A stretch of DNA of 64,000 nucleotides from positions 28,676 through 92,675 of the IMG/VR virus record IMGVR_UViG_3300019762_000005; one strand, 5' to 3'. This document shows, one piece after another, positions 22,768 to 31,607 of the stretch (positions are counted from its first letter, which is position 1; each line of letters begins with the position of its first letter). The translations under genes and the position numbers were made by a program. The notes under the pieces were generated by a model that saw only the letters and a program-made list of their open reading frames with translations, had not been told where the DNA came from and ran no database searches. This DNA comes from a virus.

Positions 22768-23259
22768 ATGAAAACATTAAAAATATTATTAGTACTAGCA
22801 ATTGGATTAATGATTCAATCTTGCTCAAAAGAAAAGAAACTTGAAAGACAAGTTGAAAAGAAAGGATGCCTTGGAGGCGGAGTAGTAGGCTACGTAGTAG
22901 ACGAATGTACATTAACAATACCTAATATCATATCTGTAAATGGAGATGGAGTTAACGAAATGTTTTCGATAACGGTTCACAACCTAAGTGAAGATGATAC
23001 TATTATAGAGAGATTAATAATCACTCATAATGGAGGTGCGTTGATGGATAACAATACTAGAGTTTGGCAACCGATAAGAAGCATCGTGGATGAAGGTTTT
23101 TACACCTACAGATACAGAGGGTCTATTAACGGAGAGACGTTTGATTTACAAGGAGATTTCACACTTGTAAAATACCAAAGAGCCATTAAGAAATGTGAAC
23201 AGTGTATAACCGTATACGGAAACAGTATCGCTAATGATCCTGGATTAAGTTGTAAATAA
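22768..23259 (+). CDS. Lipoprotein with CHU_C-like segment
   Basis: 163 aa. Signal MKTLKILLVLAIGLMIQSC gives a lipobox with Cys19. The mature part includes LTIPNIISVNGDGVNEMFSI, close to the TPNGDGxND start of the gliding-motility/type IX CHU_C domain found in Bacteroidota. Probably anchored in the host envelope, perhaps altering the cell surface during infection. Several later Cys residues could form disulphides. This is a strong host-lineage marker. Confidence 0.75.
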   Translation: MKTLKILLVLAIGLMIQSCSKEKKLERQVEKKGCLGGGVVGYVVDECTLTIPNIISVNGDGVNEMFSITVHNLSEDDTIIERLIITHNGGALMDNNTRVWQPIRSIVDEGFYTYRYRGSINGETFDLQGDFTLVKYQRAIKKCEQCITVYGNSIANDPGLSCK

Positions 23260-23266
23260 CAATGTT

Positions 23267-25048
23267 ATGAAAATAGAAGATTTAAAACCTGGTCAATTTA
23301 TCGCTATAGAAAGCTGCCCAGGAGGAGTTTACATGAGTCCAGATGGGAAAATATCAGGAAACAGCATTAAAGCTTTGTATGAAGACTTATATTTCACTTG
23401 TTCTCTTGAAGTAGATGAAGAAGAAGGAGACGAACCTCTAGGAGAAATAACAGTCCTTAATAACGATTCTTTAGAAGCTATACAATTGAAAGCTTGCATT
23501 GAAAAAGACAAATATGTTAGCCTAGAAGATGCTGCATTAGATTACGCTAGAAAACATTATCCTGTTGGAACTAAATTCAGTCCAGCTCACACCGACGATA
23601 CTTACGATAAGGAAAATCAATGCATAATCACAAGTGATGGTCAATTCCACTTAGAATACGGGGTTATTTGCAACTCTATTAATGGAGATTGTTGGACTAG
23701 CTTAGAAAATCCTAAGTATGGAAATACAACAAAGAATAGAAATGTATTCTATAAAGGAATATGGGCTAAAAAAGAACCAGCTAATGAAGAGAGAGCTCAG
23801 TCTATACGCAAACATCCGATAATTAAGAAAGGAATGTATATTGTTATTCTTGATGATGCTAAAGGGCTTATCCCAGGAAGACACGTTTATAGGCAAAAAA
23901 AAGACAACAGTAGAGTTTGTCCAGAATTAGACATTATAGAAGGTAATAATAATGAAAGAATAAGTGTTAAACCTTGGAGATACGCTACTGAAGAAGAAAT
24001 AAAACATTACGATGCTATAGGTAAACCTTATGATGTTACAATGCCTAGAGCTGTAGTGGATTCAGTTTTAGGTAAGTTTACTGTTGGAAAATGGTATTCA
24101 AATCCAAAGAACAGGCACATGGATTACGGAAGAGTTTCAAAAGCTGAAGTAAAGGGCTCTTCCCACAGATACAACACGATTCATTTTGACTCAATTGTAA
24201 AAGATGGAGTTCAGTCAGATTATAAAGGTACTCAAAGTAACCTTAATTTCGATAGAGAAATGAGAGAGATAGATTTTGATGATATTCCTATTAAGTCTAA
24301 TAATGGACAAGAAGAGCTTATAGTTGGAAAATGGTATTATTACAATAAGTATTACATAAAATTCTTAAAAGTAGAAAGAGGGCTAGTAATATCAAGTGAG
24401 TCGATAGACGATAAAGGCTATCACATATTTAAAGAAGAGCCTTATGGTCCTCTTGAGATGAATAAGGGACAGTATGAATCTGCAAACATGAGAGGTGTAG
24501 AAATATTACTACCATCTGGACATCCTGAAAAGAAAACTATAACTCTTAGAGAGCTTAAAGATGGGGAAACGTACTTCTTCGATTACGTAACCGGTAAGTA
24601 CATAAATAAGATAACCGACAAGAGTCGTCATCTATGCACTTCAATAGAAGTTTGCGGAGATGAAGAAATTCCAAAGCTTAATACTGGATCTATGTACGGA
24701 ACAGCACATATTAGAGTTGCAACAAAGGAGGAAAAGCATTGGATGAATCTTTGTATCAAAAAAAATAAAGGTATATCTTTGTCTGAAGCAAGGTTAGAAG
24801 ATAAAAAGGATTTAGAGTTAGCTCTTGAAAAAGAAGAAGGTAAAAAGGAATATGAATTTCCTGGAAGAATAGAATTAAGAATAAGCAACAATAGCAACAC
24901 AACGGTAAAAACAAAGAAAAGATCAGTACCGATTAGCGTATCTAAAAGCTTAGAGTTAAAAATAGAGGTACGTACACCTAAAAAAAGTACAGAATTATTA
25001 ACTAATAAAAGAACCACCTCGTTAAAAATAAGAGGTAAAAACAATTGA
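23267..25048 (+). CDS. Large modular protein related to the 592-aa protein (593 aa)
   Basis: Contains a KHYPVGTKFSPA unit (compare LYPKGTVF in the 17688 gene) and GMYIVILDDA...PWRYATEEEIKHYDAIGKPYDV, matching the same module there. Two VGKWY units (TVGKWYSNP, IVGKWYYYN) form a further internal repeat. The last 70 residues are basic and Ser/Thr-rich. It forms a paralogous pair with 17688-19466. Function unknown. Confidence 0.7.
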   Translation: MKIEDLKPGQFIAIESCPGGVYMSPDGKISGNSIKALYEDLYFTCSLEVDEEEGDEPLGEITVLNNDSLEAIQLKACIEKDKYVSLEDAALDYARKHYPVGTKFSPAHTDDTYDKENQCIITSDGQFHLEYGVICNSINGDCWTSLENPKYGNTTKNRNVFYKGIWAKKEPANEERAQSIRKHPIIKKGMYIVILDDAKGLIPGRHVYRQKKDNSRVCPELDIIEGNNNERISVKPWRYATEEEIKHYDAIGKPYDVTMPRAVVDSVLGKFTVGKWYSNPKNRHMDYGRVSKAEVKGSSHRYNTIHFDSIVKDGVQSDYKGTQSNLNFDREMREIDFDDIPIKSNNGQEELIVGKWYYYNKYYIKFLKVERGLVISSESIDDKGYHIFKEEPYGPLEMNKGQYESANMRGVEILLPSGHPEKKTITLRELKDGETYFFDYVTGKYINKITDKSRHLCTSIEVCGDEEIPKLNTGSMYGTAHIRVATKEEKHWMNLCIKKNKGISLSEARLEDKKDLELALEKEEGKKEYEFPGRIELRISNNSNTTVKTKKRSVPISVSKSLELKIEVRTPKKSTELLTNKRTTSLKIRGKNN

Positions 25049-25050
25049 TT

Positions 25051-25491
25051 ATGTCAGAAAATGGAAATGCAGCAGTAGGATCAGAAAACACTAACCCAAC
25101 TTTAGGAGCTTACGCTAGAGAAGTATTAGCTGGACTTAACAAGAGTGATGCTGAAAAAGCTGCTGAAAGAGTAAACGTTTTAGTGGAGAACTACATCATT
25201 GAGACTGAAATGCAAATTTCAACTTTAAAAACTGGTAAACTTCCTCACTTAAACAATGAGATTAGAAGAGCTAAAGAAAGCATTAAAAATGCCAAAAAAG
25301 CTGAAGAAAAAGCTATGTTGGATATTTTAGGGTCTTCAAGTTACGAAGATTTCATTGGAAGAGTGAATGAAAAGTCTTTAGCTATTGATGAAGCTAAGGA
25401 AAGAATAGAAGCGTTAGAAGCTAAGAAAGTTACTCACGAGGCTGAAATTGCTAAGTATGAGTCTATATTAGAAAAATTCAAAGCTGCTTAA
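25051..25491 (+). CDS. Coiled-coil protein
   Basis: 146 aa from the ATG at 25051 (an in-frame TTG 6 nt earlier is less likely). Helical with long Ala/Glu/Lys heptads (EIRRAKESIKNAKKAEEKAML; IEALEAKKVTHEAEIAKYESIL). It follows the 593-aa gene as gene 19468 follows the 592-aa gene, and a terminator comes after it. Confidence 0.68.
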   Translation: MSENGNAAVGSENTNPTLGAYAREVLAGLNKSDAEKAAERVNVLVENYIIETEMQISTLKTGKLPHLNNEIRRAKESIKNAKKAEEKAMLDILGSSSYEDFIGRVNEKSLAIDEAKERIEALEAKKVTHEAEIAKYESILEKFKAA

Positions 25492-25520
25492 TTGGGCTTG
25501 GAGTGTTAGTATAAAATGTA

Positions 25521-25553
25521 AATGGGAGCTGTATATCAGTTCCCATTTTTTTT
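25521..25553 (+). terminator. Rho-independent terminator
   Basis: AATGGGAGCTG / CAGTTCCCATT (one G-T pair), loop TATAT, then a run of eight T. It ends the unit that includes the 593-aa and coiled-coil genes. Confidence 0.9.
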
Positions 25554-25587
25554 ACCAATTCTGACACCCAAAAAAAAAGATAATATC

Positions 25588-26088
25588 ATGAGAACAATAG
25601 AAATGTATTGCGATGGAGGAGCGAGACCTACCAATCCTGGAACAGCTGCTAACGCTTTTTGTGTTATAGAAAATGAAGAGTTGTTGGATAGTGATTCTGA
25701 ATTTCACGAACACGCCACTAATAACCAAATGGAACTTAAAGCTCCTATAAATGGGTTGAGGTTGATTGCTTCTATTTTTAAGCAGGAGCCTAAAGAGTCT
25801 ATGCCTAAAAAGGTACTTATACATGTTGATTCTCAATATGTAAACAAAGGGATAAGCGAATGGATATTTGGATGGATAAAGAAAGGTTGGAAAACGGCCT
25901 CAAGAAAACCAGTCAAGAATAAAGACTTATGGATTGATCTACTTAAAGCCTCTGAAAAAGTTCAGAAGATAGGGATAGAAGTAGAGTTTAAATGGGTAAA
26001 GGCCCACAATGGAAATAAATTTAACGAAATGGTAGACTCAATGTGTACTGAATGCATAACTGTAAATACAAAAAAAAATGAGCAATAA
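25588..26088 (+). CDS. rnhA: Ribonuclease HI
   Basis: 166 aa from the ATG at 25588; an earlier in-frame start lies within the terminator. Active-site set in order: CDGGARPTNPG (D9), NQMELKA (E49), HVDSQYV (D81), WVKAHNGNKFNEMVD (H140, D150). It cleaves the RNA strand of RNA-DNA hybrids, for example R-loops and primers made during phage replication. The length fits the family. Confidence 0.9.
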   Translation: MRTIEMYCDGGARPTNPGTAANAFCVIENEELLDSDSEFHEHATNNQMELKAPINGLRLIASIFKQEPKESMPKKVLIHVDSQYVNKGISEWIFGWIKKGWKTASRKPVKNKDLWIDLLKASEKVQKIGIEVEFKWVKAHNGNKFNEMVDSMCTECITVNTKKNEQ

Positions 26089-26701
26089 AGAAATTTTGTC
26101 AGAAGAAGAAAGATTATTAACAATGTTATTAAACATCTTTCATAACAAAACCCCTTTCAAAAACTTATCAAAAAAAGTAGAGGAAGAAGGAATGAATAAG
26201 TACTATTCTGTAGTTCTAAACAAGACTAATCTTTTAACTAAAGATTCAGATGGTTATATTTCTTGGTCTAATGAAGTTATACCTAATGTCGAGACAGCAA
26301 AAAAACTTCTTAAGATGAAGAAGAAATATGCTTTAGAGCTTAGAGAAAACGAAAAAATAGCTAGAAAGAAAAGACGAGAAAAAGCTAAAAAGAGAGGTGT
26401 TTCTGCAGGTGCAAAAAAGGTTATTCAGAAAGCTAAAAAAGCTAAACAAGCAGGACAAGCTAAACCAACTCCTAAGCTTGAAAAGCCTGGGTTAACTCCT
26501 GAAACAAGAAAAGCTATAGCGGACTTAAAAGAGAAAATGAATGCTAATCATGAAGCTCCTTCTGCTCCTATAGAAGAGGAAGTAGAAGCTAAAAACGAAG
26601 TTGCATTTACTCATCCTCCAGTAGAGCCAGTTGAAGAAACTGTAATCCTTCCTCAAAAAAAGTCTCGATGGAAGAGATTCTTGGCTTGGATGAATCGGTA
26701 G
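26078..26701 (+). CDS. Basic, Ala/Lys-rich hypothetical protein
   Basis: 207 aa, overlapping the RNase H gene by 11 nt. A helical start, a long KR/KA-rich middle (residues about 85-130) that looks like a DNA- or RNA-coating region, an acidic Pro/Glu stretch, and a basic amphipathic end (QKKSRWKRFLAWMNR). Histone-like or scaffolding roles are possible. Not recognised. Confidence 0.62.
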   Translation: MSNKEILSEEERLLTMLLNIFHNKTPFKNLSKKVEEEGMNKYYSVVLNKTNLLTKDSDGYISWSNEVIPNVETAKKLLKMKKKYALELRENEKIARKKRREKAKKRGVSAGAKKVIQKAKKAKQAGQAKPTPKLEKPGLTPETRKAIADLKEKMNANHEAPSAPIEEEVEAKNEVAFTHPPVEPVEETVILPQKKSRWKRFLAWMNR

Positions 26702-26726
26702 CTCTGCTATATTAATATTTTTACTG

Positions 26727-27089
26727 TTGACTATGAGCTCTTTTACAGCTCGTAGTCAAACAGTTGATTCTGTTTACAGTTATCTAGTAGAGATAGGTGT
26801 AAAACACCCTGAGATAGTACTAAGACAATCAATTCAAGAGACTGGATGGTACAAGTGCAAGAATTGCTCTTTAAGTAGAAATAACATATTTGGGTTCTGG
26901 TATAAAAAGAAATACATAGAGTACTTAGATTGGAAAGATTGCTGTAGGTATTATTTGCGTTGGCAGAATAGACACTACAAAGGAGGAGATTATTACGTAT
27001 TCTTAAAAGAAAGAGGATACGCATCTGACCCTAATTACGAATCGCTTGTAAAAGCACTAAAACCATTTAAAAATGATGAAAAGAATTAG
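26727..27089 (+). CDS. Glucosaminidase-type peptidoglycan hydrolase
   Basis: About 118-126 aa. HPEIVLRQSIQETGWYKCKNCSLSRNNIFGFW is the FlgJ/LytD-type N-acetylglucosaminidase core with a catalytic Glu (QET), followed by a YYLRWQNRHY...FLKERGYASDPNY end. It cuts cell-wall glycan. The ATG at 26733 and the TTG at 26727 both start within what reads as a signal peptide in the same frame (ILIFLLLTMSSFTARSQ, from 26709), so the true start may be a non-AUG codon between 26694 and 26709. Likely a lysis or entry enzyme. Confidence 0.78.
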   Translation: MTMSSFTARSQTVDSVYSYLVEIGVKHPEIVLRQSIQETGWYKCKNCSLSRNNIFGFWYKKKYIEYLDWKDCCRYYLRWQNRHYKGGDYYVFLKERGYASDPNYESLVKALKPFKNDEKN

Positions 27090-27342
27090 GAGGTATTTTA
27101 GACCTCCAGTATCAGGATATTACCAAGACTTTACGTTTTGGGACTATATGAGTCAGTATTTGTTTCTGTACGTATTAATAGCGATAGGAATATCACTAAT
27201 GCATATATTCGATATGGCTCACAAGTTAGGATTAACGTACTTTTTGTTAATCTGGGGATTTTTGTGGTTTTGTGGCGGAATATATACATGGAATCACGAC
27301 TTTAAGAAACGTCAAGAAAAGGACAAATGGAAGAAGTTTTAG
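27073..27342 (+). CDS. Small membrane protein
   Basis: 89 aa overlapping the hydrolase gene by 17 nt. Basic start, then two hydrophobic segments (YLFLYVLIAIGISLMHIF and YFLLIWGFLWFCGGIYTW) and a basic end. Next to a glucosaminidase gene, so a holin- or spanin-like role is worth considering, though only position supports it. Confidence 0.62.
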   Translation: MMKRIRRYFRPPVSGYYQDFTFWDYMSQYLFLYVLIAIGISLMHIFDMAHKLGLTYFLLIWGFLWFCGGIYTWNHDFKKRQEKDKWKKF

Positions 27343-27731
27343 CAGTTTTTTTAATCGTAAAAGCAATATCTGTATTCCTGTTGATGTATTCAGCAGGATA
27401 CAGTAAAGCTTGCATGGATATAGTTCAACACAAATACAGTAGAAGTATATTTAGCTTAAGAAATAATCCTGGTTATTACAATCCAAAAGAATCCTGGAAA
27501 AGAAAACACGAGAAGAAAAGTTGGTTGTATAAAACCGTACTTGTATGGACTACTGATTTTTGGCACAAAAAAGGAATGCATTACTCAGTGTCTCTTTCTC
27601 TTGGTTTTTTTCTGATAGGAACAGGATTCAATGAAAATCCTATAGCAACTTTGATCGTGTTTTTAGCATGTCAATATTACTATAGGGTTGTTTTTGAATA
27701 TAATTACTCAATAAAACTAATGATAAAATGA
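27327..27731 (+). CDS. Membrane protein
   Basis: 134 aa overlapping the previous gene by 16 nt. Hydrophobic segments at the start (VLAVFLIVKAISVFLLMYSAG) and near the end (VSLSLGFFLIGTGF; ATLIVFLACQYYY). Part of a tight group with the hydrolase and the two-segment protein, so a lysis cassette is possible. Confidence 0.6.
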   Translation: MEEVLAVFLIVKAISVFLLMYSAGYSKACMDIVQHKYSRSIFSLRNNPGYYNPKESWKRKHEKKSWLYKTVLVWTTDFWHKKGMHYSVSLSLGFFLIGTGFNENPIATLIVFLACQYYYRVVFEYNYSIKLMIK

Positions 27732-28129
27732 GCAAAAAAAAAACGAAAGAAGACGAAGAAAGAACGTATAATTACGTAAAACTAGCAATTGCTACTCAGG
27801 TTATAATAGAGATGCAAGCCGAATTAAGAAACACAAACGTCTTCAATGGTAAGGCTAAGAATGCAGCTCTAGTAATTAGAAAACAAGCTAGTCATGATAT
27901 AGAGAAGGATATTATAGGTATATACGAAAGAGATAGCGATACTGCTAATAGCTTAATATCTGGAATAGAAACTGTAGCATCTCAACTAGCTACTCTTGAC
28001 GTAAAAAGAATAGCTAATATGTCTCTTATTATTAAGAGAATAGAAGATCAAAATTGTATGCTTATAGATAGAGGTTATTATGAAGAGCTCGAAAAGATAA
28101 AAGAAAAATACAATAAACTTAAGAAGTGA
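27728..28129 (+). CDS. Helical hypothetical protein
   Basis: 133 aa, overlapping the previous gene by 4 nt (ATGA). Helical and charged throughout. It ends in TGATG shared with the next gene. Not recognised. Confidence 0.62.
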   Translation: MSKKKTKEDEERTYNYVKLAIATQVIIEMQAELRNTNVFNGKAKNAALVIRKQASHDIEKDIIGIYERDSDTANSLISGIETVASQLATLDVKRIANMSLIIKRIEDQNCMLIDRGYYEELEKIKEKYNKLKK

Positions 28130-28545
28130 TGGGACTAGAAGAGATAATAGGGTCTAACGAGATACTAGAAGAGTCTTCAATGTTTACTTGCTGGTTAAAT
28201 GAAGAGGAAGAGTACTGCATGCATGTAAGAGGGTTGACTATTACCGACTTTTCTACTGACGAAAAAGGAGTGTTTTCTGGAGATATTGTTGAGCTTTTTG
28301 GCAAGACAGAAGTAATTCTCAATACAAATACTACTCAAAGCTTAAAATCATTAATGGATGAAGTTTGTGCCTCTATTCGCAATATTACTATTAAAGACGG
28401 AGGGACGGAAGGTATGTCTCTTGTATTAGATGCAGATAATAGGTTAACTCAGTTTGAAAATTATCAAATCTACAGATTTAGAACAATAAAATCTATTCAA
28501 ATTGTAGGTGACAATCAATTAGTGTTAACATCTTACAAATTATAA
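28129..28545 (+). CDS. Hypothetical protein upstream of DNA polymerase
   Basis: 138 aa from the ATG at 28129 inside TGATG (translational coupling). Beta-rich (MHVRGLTITDFSTDEKGVFSGDIVELFGKTEVIL). It lies 1 nt before the polymerase gene. A replication accessory role is inferred from position only. Confidence 0.62.
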   Translation: MGLEEIIGSNEILEESSMFTCWLNEEEEYCMHVRGLTITDFSTDEKGVFSGDIVELFGKTEVILNTNTTQSLKSLMDEVCASIRNITIKDGGTEGMSLVLDADNRLTQFENYQIYRFRTIKSIQIVGDNQLVLTSYKL

Positions 28546-28546
28546 T

Positions 28547-30367
28547 ATGACAAAGAAAAGAAGTAAATTTTTATACAGCTTGGAGTCTTTTAATGATTTA
28601 TTTTGCGTTGTTTTTTTAAATACAGAGACAAAGGTCCACTTGTTTTATCAGATTAGTGAAAAGAATAATATGGTTGAAAAACTACAGAAATTTCTGATTA
28701 GCGGTATTCAATTGATAGGATACAATAGCATTGGTCATGATTATCAGTTGTTGCACGAAATAGTACTAGCTGATAACAATATAGGGCCCGGTTATATTCG
28801 TAAGATTTCAAAAGAAATATTGAAAGGAGAAAGAGCTATAAGCAATTCCAGTATATTTCCTCAATTAGATCTTTACAGGATAAACGGATATAACTCTAAA
28901 AAAATACCATTAAGTTGGTTGCAATTTTCTTACGGTAGAAAAGTAATAAGATCTATCCCTGTTCATAAAGATTATCTTTTAAAGAATGTCGACCATCCTT
29001 CTATAATTGATAGCTGTAGAGAGAATGTAGATTTCTTGAATGAGATTTACGAGAATTCAAAGCCAGCTATTAGAAAAAGAATGGCTTTATCTAAAGAGCT
29101 TGGAAACAAGGTAATGAATATGTCAAACAGTAAAATTGGAGAGTTACTGATAAGGACTGAATTTGAAAAAATATCAGCAAAGACAATTAAAAAAGGAATG
29201 AAAACCAGTTCGGTAGAATCTATAAAACTTTCTGAAGTAATACCTGATGATATTGAATATAATCATGTAGAGCTAAAAAAGTTTGTATCTAGGTTGTCTA
29301 AACTTGAAATACATCCAAAAGATAGTCTTACTACGGATATTGACCTAGACGGACTTGTTATCACATTTTCAAAAGGAGGCTTGCACACCAACGATGTCTC
29401 AGGAGTTATAGAGAATACTAAAGGAGCACTTGAAGAGCATGATGTAATATCAATGCACTCTAGCACCATTGTTAACGAATCTATAGCTCCTAGACATTTA
29501 GGTAGGCCTTGGATTAAAGCTGTTGGAAAAGTTAAAGACATGCGAATGGAGACTATAAGAAAAGACCCTTTAAAGAAAGAGGTGTTTTTCAAAGAAGCCT
29601 TAAACGCAGGTTCTTACGGAAAGTTGAATTATGCTCCATCTTGGCAGTACGACCCTTTAGCCTCCTATAAAACAACGATAATTGGGGAACTTAGGATGTT
29701 GGAATTGATCGACAAGCTAATAGCTATGGATGTTGAAGTGATTAGTGTAAATAATGACGGTCTAGTATTACATTATTCGGATTGGGATGAAAACCTAGTA
29801 GCTGATGTTATAGGTGCTTGGGAGTCAAAGAATGGATACTCTACAAAGAAAACTACTTTAAAAAAAATAGTTTATAACGGTATAAATAACTATATTGGAT
29901 TCCTTACTGATGGACATCTACTTAAAGGTCAATTTGCTATTAACAAGAGCAAAGCTAAAGACAATTCTAGGAAGATAATTCCAATAGCACTGTTTGAGTA
30001 TTTTGTGAATGGTAAATCCATAAAAGAAACAATAACCAACCATAAGAATATATTAGATTTTTGTGTTGGTTTGAAAGCTAAAGGTAAGGTGTACTGGATG
30101 TCTGACGAAGAAAATCCCATGAAAATAGAAAGAGAAGTTATAAGGTATTTCGTCTCTAACGATTCTGTGAAAATATTTGAAGAAGACATTAGAGGTAACA
30201 AGATTCCTTTAGAAAAAGGATTAAACATTACTATGTTTATGGAGGTTATAGAAGATGTTGATTATAATGTCAATTACAATTATTACATAAACGAATGCTC
30301 GAAGATTATTAGATCAGTAGAAGCAAGAAGAGACGATAAGAATTATAAACAAGAAAAACTATTTTAA
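28547..30367 (+). CDS. polB: Family B DNA polymerase
   Basis: 606 aa, compact for the family. Exonuclease motifs are partly visible: LIGYNSIGHDYQLLH (57-70) and CRENVDFLNEIY (158-168). Polymerase motifs: A, DVISMHSSTI (299-308); B, KEALNAGSYGKLN (349-361); C, SVNNDGLVL (400-408), where the classical DTD is NND as in related phage polymerases. KGGLHTNDVSG (276-286) precedes motif A. It is the replicative polymerase of the module. No ExoI motif (DxE) is clear, so proofreading may be weak. Confidence 0.85.
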   Translation: MTKKRSKFLYSLESFNDLFCVVFLNTETKVHLFYQISEKNNMVEKLQKFLISGIQLIGYNSIGHDYQLLHEIVLADNNIGPGYIRKISKEILKGERAISNSSIFPQLDLYRINGYNSKKIPLSWLQFSYGRKVIRSIPVHKDYLLKNVDHPSIIDSCRENVDFLNEIYENSKPAIRKRMALSKELGNKVMNMSNSKIGELLIRTEFEKISAKTIKKGMKTSSVESIKLSEVIPDDIEYNHVELKKFVSRLSKLEIHPKDSLTTDIDLDGLVITFSKGGLHTNDVSGVIENTKGALEEHDVISMHSSTIVNESIAPRHLGRPWIKAVGKVKDMRMETIRKDPLKKEVFFKEALNAGSYGKLNYAPSWQYDPLASYKTTIIGELRMLELIDKLIAMDVEVISVNNDGLVLHYSDWDENLVADVIGAWESKNGYSTKKTTLKKIVYNGINNYIGFLTDGHLLKGQFAINKSKAKDNSRKIIPIALFEYFVNGKSIKETITNHKNILDFCVGLKAKGKVYWMSDEENPMKIEREVIRYFVSNDSVKIFEEDIRGNKIPLEKGLNITMFMEVIEDVDYNVNYNYYINECSKIIRSVEARRDDKNYKQEKLF

Positions 30368-30368
30368 C

Positions 30369-31166
30369 ATGGATTGCACAAGGTTGAAAGATTATGATTT
30401 AATAATACTTAATACAAGCGCAGGTAAGGATTCTCTAGTAATGATGTGGGACATCTTAAGAAGAGCAAAAAAGGAAAACTACCCAATTGAAAGAATAGTG
30501 TGCTCACATCAAGACTTAGGTAGGTTCGAATGGCCAGGAACAAAAGTTCTTGTTGAGACTCAAGCTAGTATATTTGGATTAAAGACTTATTATTCTAAAA
30601 GAAGAAACAAGGACGGATACGAAGAAAACCTGCTTGAATATGTTTTAAGAAGAAGGAAGTGGCCATCTAATAAACAAAGATGGTGTACTAGCGACTTTAA
30701 AAGAGGTCCTGGAGCAAGAGTAGTGACTAAATTAACTAAAGATTTAGGCAAATGCAAAGTTTTATATGTGTTCGGATTTAGAAGCCAGGAAAGCCCTGCA
30801 AGAGCTAAAAAAAATGTTATAGAAATAAACAAAAATCTATCAACAAAAAACAGGACGGTACATACTTTTAATCCTATTCTAGGGATGGACATAAAGAAAG
30901 TTTGGAGAATAATAAAATTATTCAAACTTCCTTACCATTATGCTTATGACTTAGGAATGCCTAGACTTTCTTGTATATTTTGTATATTTTCTCCGTTTGA
31001 CGCTTTAGTTATAGCTGGTATCGAAAATATGGAATTACTGGAAGAATATATTTCTGTTGAAGAAGAAATAAATCATACTTTTAGAGATAAGTTTTCGTTA
31101 AAAGAGGTTAGAAAAAGCATAGAAGAAGGGTATAGACCTAAAGGAATTCCAGACTGGGTTATGTAA
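30369..31166 (+). CDS. PAPS reductase-like PP-loop ATP pyrophosphatase
   Basis: 265 aa. PP-loop variant NTSAGKDSLV (S17-S22, instead of SGGKDS), then RWCTSDFKRGP, FGFRSQESPARA and a C-terminal Cys pair CIFCIF, in the order of the CysH/DndC-like superfamily. Such proteins activate substrates with ATP in sulphur or nucleoside chemistry. Immediately 3' of polB, which suggests DNA or nucleotide modification rather than sulphate assimilation; no partner such as DndD is in the window. Confidence 0.8.
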   Translation: MDCTRLKDYDLIILNTSAGKDSLVMMWDILRRAKKENYPIERIVCSHQDLGRFEWPGTKVLVETQASIFGLKTYYSKRRNKDGYEENLLEYVLRRRKWPSNKQRWCTSDFKRGPGARVVTKLTKDLGKCKVLYVFGFRSQESPARAKKNVIEINKNLSTKNRTVHTFNPILGMDIKKVWRIIKLFKLPYHYAYDLGMPRLSCIFCIFSPFDALVIAGIENMELLEEYISVEEEINHTFRDKFSLKEVRKSIEEGYRPKGIPDWVM

Positions 31167-31184
31167 GTACAAAAAAAAATTAAC

Positions 31185-31607
31185 ATGGAGAAATATCAAA
31201 AAAAATGTGATTGCTGTGGAAAACCCTTCAATGCTGGCTTTTTAGATGCTGGTAGTGAATGGTGTTCTATGAAGTGCTTAATAAAAGAGAACCAGAAAGA
31301 CATTCCATCATATTCAAAGTCAGATTGGGAAAAGGATTGTGAAATTTCTCCAGATGTATGTTACTATACTGAATGGGAGGAAATAGATGAGGACGAATGG
31401 TACAATAAAGACGGAGTATTATTCAGAACAGATACTGAGCAGCTTTTATACGAAAGGTTAAACGCTTGTCATTCAGCTATAGACTCATTCTCTGACTTCC
31501 AAAAAGAGCTAGGTATTGATAATCAAGAGTCTGAGTCTTACCTCGCTCTAATAGGAGAATTAGCAGAAAACGAATCATTATTAAAAAAGATAGAAGATGG
31601 CAAGTAG
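31185..31607 (+). CDS. Zinc-finger-like acidic protein
   Basis: 140 aa. N-terminal CDCCGKPFNAGF...EWCSMKC fits a treble-clef or FCS-type finger; the rest is acidic and Trp-rich (WEKDCEISPDVCYYTEWEEIDEDEW). Could bridge proteins to nucleic acid. Not recognised at family level. Confidence 0.65.
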   Translation: MEKYQKKCDCCGKPFNAGFLDAGSEWCSMKCLIKENQKDIPSYSKSDWEKDCEISPDVCYYTEWEEIDEDEWYNKDGVLFRTDTEQLLYERLNACHSAIDSFSDFQKELGIDNQESESYLALIGELAENESLLKKIEDGK

